Shown: positions 1 to 5,286 of the stretch, in pieces | Numbering within the stretch: position 1 is the first letter of the stretch | How the letters are laid out: each line of letters begins with the position of its first letter | Assembly (NCBI GenBank): GCA_031376995.1 | Contig: JANMEO010000268.1 | Span: 1 to 5,286, forward strand | DNA from: CANHBY01 sp031376995 | GTDB lineage: Bacteria; Pseudomonadota; Gammaproteobacteria; Burkholderiales; Burkholderiaceae_C | Direction of reading: 5' to 3' | Length of the DNA: 5,286 nt | Made by a program: the position numbers and the translations under genes | The notes under the pieces: generated by a model | What the model saw: the letters and a program-made list of their open reading frames with translations, nothing else | Database searches by the model: none | What the model was told of the DNA's origin: nothing

Positions 1-2334
1 GCATCAGGACCTGCACCTGCTCCTTCAGCAGCAGCTGCCACTTCTCCTGCACCTGCTCCTGCAACTGCACCTGCACCTGCACCTGCACCTGCACCTGCAC
101 CTGCACCTGCACCTGCACCTGCACCTGCACCCTGCACCACAGCACCCAATCTGTTCACCCAAACAGTGTGGCCCACACTGACCCCCACATGCACGGGGTG
201 TCACACCAGCGGTAGCACCGCGAGCGGTACCGGATTGGTTTTCTCAAATGCCGGCTCCCTGGCCAACTACAACATCTTGCGAAATTTCGCCACCAACAAG
301 AGCGCGCTGTTGCTGTCCAAGTCCATCGGTCAACCGTCTCATGTAGGGGGCAGCCCGTTTGGCAACGCAGAGTCAACCTCTTACAAGAACCTCGCAAACC
401 TGATTCCAATGATGGCCAATCAGGCGTGCGTTACATCGCCAGCGCCCGTCGTGCCTGGAGCCACCGGCGCAGGGCTGCTCAGTGGTGTTGCTCTGGCCAG
501 CAACAGCCTCCTATTATCTCGAGCTGCGGTGCTGTTTGCCAGTCGAAACCCCACGCCCGCTGAAGCCAGTGCAACCGCTGCAGGCGGTGCCACGGCGCTA
601 CGTCAAACCATTCGCGGCTACATGCAAGGCCCAGCGTTTGATGCGTTTTTGAGTGAAGTGGGCGACACCCACTTTTTAACGCCCGGCGTCAACCCACGAA
701 ACGATAACAACGGCCTTCACCCCGCTGACTGGCCCAGCGCGACTACCCTATTGGGGGTTGAGAACGTCACTCAAGCTAACGATTCAGTCAAAAATCGTTT
801 CGACGCTTCAATCAGGCGAGAGCCCATTGAGTTGATGAAATACATCATCAACAATGACCTGCCCTACACCGACATGGTGTCTGGCTCATACACCGTGGTC
901 AACAGCATCATGGCCACATACCTCAACGCCACAGTCGAGGGCCCCTTCGCCAACACCACGGATGACAACGAGTTTCGCAAAGCCACACTGCCTAGCCAAA
1001 GGCTGGGTGGCTTACGAGAACACGCGGGCGTGCTGTCCACGCATGCATGGCTGCAGCGATTTCCCACCACAGAGTCCAATCGCAACCGTCACCGTGTCAA
1101 CATACTTTTTCAACAGTTCCTGGCCACCGATTTGAGCGCCCTGGGAACACGCCCCTTGGATGACACGTCCGCATTCAAAATTCCGACTGTTGAAAACCCA
1201 GACTGCGCTGCATGCCATTCGACAATAGACCCCATAGCTGCCGGGTTCCAAAACTGGGACGGTGCCAATCGGTATCGCCCTAACCTTACAGGCTCTGTCG
1301 ACCACGCCTTGCCCAAAAATTACCTCTCATCCAAGTACCCCAAAGACGCTGCTAATAGAGCCTATTACCAGCCTGGCGACAACTGGTTTCGTGATGGCGC
1401 AGCGCCAGGCTATGGCGGCGTGAGCATGCCTGAAGGATTCAAGGTCAACGCCACTGCTTTGCAATGGCTGGGAGGCAAGGTAGCCAATGATCCACGCTTT
1501 GCCCAGGGTGCCGTGCACTTCTGGTACGAAGGTGTATTTGGCCGCCCCCCATTGAAAGCGCCAACTGACCCAAGCAGCCCGCTGTTTGCCACCCAGCAAG
1601 CCGCTTACAGTGCTCAAAATGAAGAGCTCAAAGCCATCGCAGCGCGCTTCGCAACTGACCGTGGCAACGGACGATTCAACATGCGCGATCTGCTGGTTGA
1701 CTTGGTCACCACGCCATGGTTTAGAGCTGAGCACTCAGGCCCCGGTAACGCCACCCCCACCCGTCAAGCAGAGCTGTCTGACGCAGGCAGCATGAACATG
1801 CTCACCCCGGCCGCCCTGAATCGAAAACTCATGGGCATAGTCGGACGGGGCTGGAGTGACTTCAATAACCCGTACTCGGGCTGGGGCTTGACATACGGCG
1901 AATTTGATGGGTCGCTGCGCACCCACCGAGCCAAGTCATACACCTTAATGCAGCAAGTCACCATTGATCTAATGATCTCAAAAAATAGTTGCAACATCAC
2001 TAAAAGTGACTTTGACAAGCCCATGGCGAGCAGGCTGCTGTTTCCCCATGCATTGCTCACTGACTTGCCCAGCAGCGAAACCGGCAAGACAGCCATTCAA
2101 AAAAATATTCTCCATCTGCACAAAGTGCTCTGGAAAGAGGACGTTCCCGCGACAGATACCGAAGTCCAGCGCACATTGAAGCTCTTTAACGATGTTCGGG
2201 CGGATCGAGACACAGCCCCCATCAAGCCTGTGAACTGCAGCTTCAACAACAGCAACGACCCCAACTACACCGGACGAGCCTGGGCCACCGTCATTGGCTA
2301 CATGCTCGGCGACTACAAGTTTTTGTACGAGTAG
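1..2334 (+). CDS. Exported di-haem c-type protein, DUF1592/DUF1588-like (5' end missing)
   Basis: This is a 777-codon fragment; the frame is open back to base 1, so the true start lies outside the window. The GTG at 166 lacks a Shine-Dalgarno and sits just before the first haem motif, so it is not the start. Fragment residues 1-44 form an Ala/Pro-rich linker. Residues 45-143 look like a small cytochrome c domain with haem motif CTGCH (64-68). A helical region with INNDLPYTD (about 283-291) and GGLREHAGVLSTH (336-348) resembles DUF1592. A second motif, CAACH (402-406), is followed by DPIAAGFQNWDG, the DUF1588 signature. The C-terminus, RAWATVIGYMLGDYKFLYE, resembles the end of related proteins. 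Haem attachment implies Sec export and periplasmic maturation. The linker suggests tethering to a membrane, but the signal peptide or lipobox is not visible. The DUF1501 gene follows in the same direction. The enzymatic role is unknown; electron transfer or oxidation is inference. The reading frame is certain, the family assignment fairly good. Confidence 0.85.
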   Translation, partial: ASGPAPAPSAAAATSPAPAPATAPAPAPAPAPAPAPAPAPAPAPCTTAPNLFTQTVWPTLTPTCTGCHTSGSTASGTGLVFSNAGSLANYNILRNFATNKSALLLSKSIGQPSHVGGSPFGNAESTSYKNLANLIPMMANQACVTSPAPVVPGATGAGLLSGVALASNSLLLSRAAVLFASRNPTPAEASATAAGGATALRQTIRGYMQGPAFDAFLSEVGDTHFLTPGVNPRNDNNGLHPADWPSATTLLGVENVTQANDSVKNRFDASIRREPIELMKYIINNDLPYTDMVSGSYTVVNSIMATYLNATVEGPFANTTDDNEFRKATLPSQRLGGLREHAGVLSTHAWLQRFPTTESNRNRHRVNILFQQFLATDLSALGTRPLDDTSAFKIPTVENPDCAACHSTIDPIAAGFQNWDGANRYRPNLTGSVDHALPKNYLSSKYPKDAANRAYYQPGDNWFRDGAAPGYGGVSMPEGFKVNATALQWLGGKVANDPRFAQGAVHFWYEGVFGRPPLKAPTDPSSPLFATQQAAYSAQNEELKAIAARFATDRGNGRFNMRDLLVDLVTTPWFRAEHSGPGNATPTRQAELSDAGSMNMLTPAALNRKLMGIVGRGWSDFNNPYSGWGLTYGEFDGSLRTHRAKSYTLMQQVTIDLMISKNSCNITKSDFDKPMASRLLFPHALLTDLPSSETGKTAIQKNILHLHKVLWKEDVPATDTEVQRTLKLFNDVRADRDTAPIKPVNCSFNNSNDPNYTGRAWATVIGYMLGDYKFLYE
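67..131 (+). repeat. GCACCT hexanucleotide tandem array (Ala-Pro linker)
   Basis: Ten perfect tandem copies of GCACCT occupy 67-126, plus five bases of an eleventh. Degenerate copies extend upstream; for example, the 12-mer GCACCTGCTCCT occurs at both 13-24 and 49-60. In the gene's frame each unit encodes Ala-Pro. The unit is a multiple of three, so copy-number change would lengthen or shorten the linker without breaking the frame. Such Ala-Pro segments are usually extended, stiff spacers between an anchor and a folded domain; that role is inferred here. Confidence 0.95.
190..204 (+). other. First c-type haem-binding motif (CTGCH)
   Basis: The codons read Cys-Thr-Gly-Cys-His, the CXXCH pattern for covalent haem c attachment, with the His as proximal ligand. 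It follows TVWPTLTPT, a typical lead-in helix of small cytochrome c domains. Possible distal ligands are the His in QPSHVGG (fragment residue 114) or the Met pair in IPMM (137-138); the sequence alone does not decide. Confidence 0.88.
1204..1218 (+). other. Second c-type haem motif (CAACH) with DUF1588 signature
   Basis: The codons read Cys-Ala-Ala-Cys-His, and the following residues are STIDPIAAGFQNWDG. In DUF1588 (PSCyt3) proteins a CxxCH is followed by a DPxGxxxENFD-type sequence, which this matches in spacing and character. It lies 338 residues after the first motif, so this is a separate domain rather than a tandem di-haem fold. Confidence 0.88.
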
Positions 2335-2393
2335 CTCGCACACGACACCTGAACGCCAGGGCCTGACCCTTCAAAACAACGCAGGAGCAAGTC
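2335..2393 (+). other. Intergenic gap between the di-haem and DUF1501 genes
   Basis: The 59-base spacer lies between two co-directional genes. It carries no recognisable promoter and no terminator. The only fold is a 4-bp stem AGGG/CCCT (2358-2361 with 2367-2370) without a T-tract. Together with the ribosome binding site at its end, this favours read-through transcription and independent translation initiation of the second gene. Confidence 0.6.
2383..2387 (+). promoter_or_regulatory. Shine-Dalgarno AGGAG for the DUF1501 gene
   Basis: AGGAG lies six bases before the ATG at 2394. It decides the start in favour of 2394 over the nearby in-frame ATGs at 2412 and 2418, which would also remove the twin-arginine pair. 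Confidence 0.85.
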
Positions 2394-2477
2394 ATGCATC
2401 GCAGAAAATTTATGAAAATGGCCAGCACCCTTGGCACGGTGATTCCGGCTTGGGCACTGACCCCCGCCGCTTTTTCA
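2394..2477 (+). other. Twin-arginine (Tat) signal peptide
   Basis: Residues 1-28 have Arg-Arg at positions 3-4 in the context RRKFMK, matching the Tat consensus (RRxF, hydrophobic, K). A weakly hydrophobic segment follows (STLGTVIPAWAL), then TPAAFS before QTNAP. Cleavage after Ser28 (A-F-S) or Ala25 (T-P-A) would both fit signal peptidase I. Tat export implies the protein folds, possibly with a metal bound, before leaving the cytoplasm. Confidence 0.85.
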
Positions 2478-3665
2478 CAAACCAATGCGCCTTACAGCGG
2501 CAAAGTTTTGATCAATGTATATGCCGGTGGCGGCCTTGATCAAAGTTCATGGGTTGACCCACGCGAGAAAGACAACAGCCTCAATTCTTACGCCGGAGTG
2601 ATGGCTGCTGGCGTGGCTGGGAATATTCGTTACGCCCCTATAGCCAACAACAAGTCGTTTTTCGAAAAGTACCACAAGCAATGCCTGGTGATCAACGGCA
2701 TTCATAGCGAATCAAACGACCACGGGATCGGACTTCGCGCTCATCACACAGGCAAACTTGCCAGTGGTTTTCCCAATATTGCTGAGCTTTTTGCGTCACA
2801 CTACGGAACTGGCTTACCCATGCCTTGGCTTAACGGCATCGGAATTAATTTAAGCGAAGGCTTGAGCTCGGGTTTGTTACCGCCAACAGGCATCCCATCA
2901 GCAAACACCCTTCGTTCCATGGCAGAGCCCAATTCAGCCTCGGCCACCCAACACTGGATGAAGCAAGCTGACATCGGTAGATTACAGCAGGCTCGTTCGG
3001 AACGAATGCAAGCCCTCAAAGACGCACAAGGGCTACCGCGTACTCAAAATGTGGTGGATCAGTTTGTGTCAGCCAGTCAATCACGCTCAGCCTTGGCAAG
3101 GCTTGCACAGTTGATGCCGGCCTCGTTTGACAGCCAGACTTCGGCACATATCGCACTCATCTGCGCGGCAGCGGGCTTCACAACCGCCGTTCAAATTGGA
3201 ACGTCAGGATTTGACACCCACAAGGATCACGACGTCATCATGGCCTCACAACTGCCCAAGCTCACTGACTTGGTGGACTATATTTGGCAAAAATCAGCAG
3301 CGCTCAACATCAGCGACAGAATTTTTTTGCGCATCTACTCTGAGTTTGGCCGCACCCCCTTGAACAGCAACAATGGCAAAGACCACTTGAGTGTCGGGTC
3401 ACAAGTGTTGATGGAGGCCAACCCCACGTGGGGCAACCGTGTGTTTGGCGCCAGCGGCCCCAGGCATGAATCACAAAAAATTGCACGCAACGGCACTGTT
3501 GACGCTGTGAAGGGCGTGGTGATCAAACCCCGCCATATGCATGTTGCCTTGCGTCAATACCTTAAATTCACCACAACTGACCCAAGATTTGACTTGGGTG
3601 TACCCAGCAATGAGTCGTTCGATTTCTTCGACCCTACAGCAATGACAGGGTATCCCAATCTCTAA
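2394..3665 (+). CDS. DUF1501 family exported protein with Tat signal
   Basis: The gene is complete at 423 residues, a usual length for DUF1501 (PF07394). That family is grouped, to my knowledge, with the alkaline-phosphatase/sulfatase-like fold, but its reaction is not established. The N-terminus MHRRKFMKM is a close match to the twin-arginine motif, followed by a short hydrophobic stretch and a likely cleavage near residues 25-28. Family landmarks in order are: LINVYAGGGLDQSSWVDPRE (39-58), the first core strand and loop; NGIHSESNDHGIGLRAHHTG (101-120), rich in His and Asp; GFDTHKDHD (272-280); SEFGRTP (316-322); and GKDHLSVGSQ (328-337). His, Asp and Glu in these blocks are the likely metal or active-site residues. 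The product should act in the periplasm. It lies 59 bases after the di-haem gene and probably shares its transcript; co-occurrence of DUF1501 with large haem/DUF proteins is a known pattern. The family call is strong; the function is unknown. Confidence 0.95.
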   Translation: MHRRKFMKMASTLGTVIPAWALTPAAFSQTNAPYSGKVLINVYAGGGLDQSSWVDPREKDNSLNSYAGVMAAGVAGNIRYAPIANNKSFFEKYHKQCLVINGIHSESNDHGIGLRAHHTGKLASGFPNIAELFASHYGTGLPMPWLNGIGINLSEGLSSGLLPPTGIPSANTLRSMAEPNSASATQHWMKQADIGRLQQARSERMQALKDAQGLPRTQNVVDQFVSASQSRSALARLAQLMPASFDSQTSAHIALICAAAGFTTAVQIGTSGFDTHKDHDVIMASQLPKLTDLVDYIWQKSAALNISDRIFLRIYSEFGRTPLNSNNGKDHLSVGSQVLMEANPTWGNRVFGASGPRHESQKIARNGTVDAVKGVVIKPRHMHVALRQYLKFTTTDPRFDLGVPSNESFDFFDPTAMTGYPNL

Positions 3666-3705
3666 GCCCAAGCACTGCAATATCCATTCAACCTGAAGAT
3701 GCCCC
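3666..3705. other. Convergent intergenic gap, weak inverted repeat at its edge
   Basis: Only 40 bases separate the stop of the DUF1501 gene from the stop of uvrB on the other strand. The one inverted repeat is AACCT (3690-3694) with AGGTT (3710-3714), a 5-bp stem with a 15-base loop that overlaps the uvrB stop. It has no T-run on either side, so I do not call it an intrinsic terminator. Confidence 0.4.
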
Positions 3706-5286
3706 TTAAAGGTTAGAGCGCTCCGTTGCCATCACTCTGTCTGACCCCGAGGCCCCAAAGGCTTGCTCTCTCAATAAAGCCAATTGATCTCGCAGACGTG
3801 CCGCTTTTTCAAACTCAAGATTGCGAGCATGCTCTAGCATCTGCTTCTCGAGTTGCTTGATACGTTTGCCAAGGTCTTTTTCACTCAAGGTGTCAACATT
3901 GTCTGCACTCGCTAGAGGCGGAACCTGGTCTGGCTTCTCGCCATAGACCCCATCGATCAGTTCTTTGACTCGTTTTTGGATGCTGCGCGGGGTGATGCCG
4001 TGGGCCGCATTGTGAGCGCATTGCTTGGCTCGGCGACGCTCGGTTTCGTCAATGGCCCGACGCATCGACTCTGTGATTTTGTCAGCGTACAAAATTGCCA
4101 TACCGCTGAGATTGCGAGCGGCACGGCCCATGGTTTGAATGAGACTGCGCTCAGAGCGCAAAAAACCTTCTTTATCCGCATCCAGAATGGCCACCAGCGA
4201 GACCTCGGGGATGTCCAAGCCCTCTCGCAACAAATTGATCCCCACCAGAACATCAAAAGTGCCCAGGCGCAGGTCACGCAAAATCTCCACCCGTTCCACG
4301 GTATCAATGTCACTGTGCAAGTAGCGCACTTTGACGCCGTTGTCGCTTAAATAATCTGTCAGCTGCTCGGCCATGCGCTTGGTCAAGGTGGTGATGAGCA
4401 CGCGCTCATGAAGGTCAACCCGAAGGCGAATCTCTTGCAGCACGTCATCAACTTGGTGAGTGGCCGGGCGCACCTCAACCACCGGATCGACCAGCCCAGT
4501 CGGGCGCACGAGCTGCTCCACCACTTGACCGCCCTGCGCCGTTTTGTCCATTTCATAGGCTGCTGGCGTGGCTGAAACAAACACGGTCTGCCTCATTTTG
4601 CCCTCGAACTCTTCAAAACGAAGGGGCCGGTTGTCCAGCGCACTGGGCAGCCTGAAGCCATACGCCACCAAGGTGGTCTTGCGTGCTCGGTCACCGTTGT
4701 ACATGCCGCCAAATTGACCGATGAGCACATGGCTCTCATCCATGAACATGATGGCATCAGGTGCCAAATAATCAACCAAAGTGGCCGGCGGCTCGCCAGG
4801 CTGTGCGCCCGAGAGATGACGGGTGTAGTTTTCAATGCCCTTGCAATGGCCCACCTCTTGCAACATCTCAAGATCAAAACGCGTGCGCTGCTCTAAACGC
4901 TGCGCTTCAACCAGCTTGCCTGCCTGAATCAACTCATCAACTCGACTGCGCAATTCAGACTTGATCGTGTCGATGGCCTCGAGCACGCGTTCGCGAGGCG
5001 TGACATAGTGACTGGATGGATAAACCGTGAAGCGCGGTATCTTTTGCCGAATGCGGCCTGTCAAAGGGTCAAACAGCTGGAGGCTTTCGACCTCATCATC
5101 AAAGAGCTCAATGCGAATGGCCAGCTCAGAATGCTCAGCTGCAAACACATCAATGGTGTCACCACGTACCCGAAAAGTACCGCGAGTGAACTCGATATCG
5201 TTGCGCTGATATTGCATGCGCACCAGCTGTGAAATCACATCGCGTTGGCTGAACTTGTCGGCGGTACGCAGCGTCATCACCATCAG
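3706..5286 (-). CDS. uvrB: Excinuclease ABC subunit B, UvrB (N-terminus missing)
   Basis: UvrB is the damage-verifying helicase-fold subunit of nucleotide excision repair. UvrA loads it on DNA, and it then recruits UvrC for incision. The window holds 526 codons and the stop; roughly 160 residues are missing, including the Walker A motif and the beta-hairpin. Numbering from the Met at 5283-5281, which is internal and not the start: the UvrA-binding domain 2 includes GTFRVRGDTIDVF (35-47) and IPRFTVYPSSHYVTP (82-96). The Walker B-type DESH is at 182-185, the VSATP motif at 236-240, and TTLTKRMAE at 298-306. Helicase motif V, GINLLREGLDIPEVSL, is at 348-363 and motif VI, QTMGRAARN, at 383-391. 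A C-terminal UVR domain, which contacts UvrC, lies at about 470-507. All visible motifs are intact with no frameshift. It is convergent with the haem/DUF1501 pair, with no functional link apparent. The residues resemble Burkholderiales UvrB. Confidence 0.98.
   Translation of the reverse strand: MMVMTLRTADKFSQRDVISQLVRMQYQRNDIEFTRGTFRVRGDTIDVFAAEHSELAIRIELFDDEVESLQLFDPLTGRIRQKIPRFTVYPSSHYVTPRERVLEAIDTIKSELRSRVDELIQAGKLVEAQRLEQRTRFDLEMLQEVGHCKGIENYTRHLSGAQPGEPPATLVDYLAPDAIMFMDESHVLIGQFGGMYNGDRARKTTLVAYGFRLPSALDNRPLRFEEFEGKMRQTVFVSATPAAYEMDKTAQGGQVVEQLVRPTGLVDPVVEVRPATHQVDDVLQEIRLRVDLHERVLITTLTKRMAEQLTDYLSDNGVKVRYLHSDIDTVERVEILRDLRLGTFDVLVGINLLREGLDIPEVSLVAILDADKEGFLRSERSLIQTMGRAARNLSGMAILYADKITESMRRAIDETERRRAKQCAHNAAHGITPRSIQKRVKELIDGVYGEKPDQVPPLASADNVDTLSEKDLGKRIKQLEKQMLEHARNLEFEKAARLRDQLALLREQAFGASGSDRVMATERSNL

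Noticed and set aside
67..131. Hexamer array as a CRISPR, iteron or protein-binding repeat
   Set aside because: The units are contiguous without spacers, and they sit in the coding frame as an Ala-Pro linker, which fully explains them.
1327..1734. 135-codon open frame on the minus strand within the haem gene
   Set aside because: It lies opposite a strongly supported coding frame, resembles no recognised family and shows no export or domain signature. It is an antisense shadow.
2099..2106. A-rich run A AAA AAT fitting the X XXY YYZ pattern of a -1 frameshift site
   Set aside because: The zero frame continues through conserved-looking sequence to a family-typical C-terminus, and no stimulatory structure or alternative product is apparent. 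Seven A bases here are expected by chance.
1..2334. Haem gene as a RoxA/RoxB rubber oxygenase or MauG/CcpA-type di-haem peroxidase
   Set aside because: Two widely spaced CXXCH motifs superficially match, but the DPIAAGFQNWD sequence after the second motif and the DUF1501 neighbour point to the DUF1588-type group instead.
1978..2343. 121-codon open frame on the minus strand across the end of the haem gene
   Set aside because: It is antisense to the conserved C-terminal region, with low-complexity Val/Gly content and no recognisable motif.
2358..2370. AGGG/CCCT hairpin between the two plus-strand genes
   Set aside because: A 4-bp stem with a 5-base loop and no T-tract is too weak for a terminator or attenuator.
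3322..3328. Seven-T homopolymer in the DUF1501 gene just before the SEFGRT motif
   Set aside because: It could be a phase-variable tract, but seven bases is short and the frame is intact on both sides (Ile-Phe-Leu codons).
3976..4350. 124-codon open frame on the plus strand within uvrB
   Set aside because: It overlaps the highly conserved helicase motifs of UvrB on the other strand and is explained by codon bias there.

Overview
The window looks like ordinary chromosome from a Gram-negative, probably betaproteobacterial (Burkholderiales, Comamonadaceae-like) bacterium. The main basis is the UvrB sequence, whose wording around the ERRRAKQ...HGITPRSI...LIDGVY stretch and the UVR domain reads like Comamonadaceae UvrB. 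This placement is from memory of the family, not from a search. Two exported proteins, one c-type haem protein and one Tat substrate, also fit a Gram-negative with a periplasm.

Layout: bases 1-2334 (+) hold the 3' part of a large gene for an exported di-haem c-type protein of the DUF1592/DUF1588-like (planctomycete-type cytochrome) group. Its reading frame is open to the left edge, and the first 130 bases encode an Ala-Pro linker containing a GCACCT hexamer array. After a 59-base gap with a good ribosome binding site, bases 2394-3665 (+) encode a complete DUF1501-family protein with a twin-arginine signal peptide. A 40-base gap follows. Then the 3' three quarters of uvrB (excinuclease ABC subunit B) lies on the minus strand, 3706-5286, tail to tail with the first two genes and running off the right edge.

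The two plus-strand genes look like an operon. A large haem/DUF protein encoded beside a Tat-exported DUF1501 protein is a recurrent genomic pairing whose biochemical function is, as far as I know, unsettled. One partner must be haem-loaded in the periplasm, while the other is probably exported already folded with its metal or cofactor. They probably act together outside the cytoplasm, but the substrate cannot be read from the sequence. uvrB is a housekeeping DNA-repair gene with no evident functional link to the pair.

I found no RNA gene, CRISPR array, insertion sequence, integrase or attachment site. The only part that could count as a poorly described system is the di-haem/DUF1501 pair; everything else is conventional.
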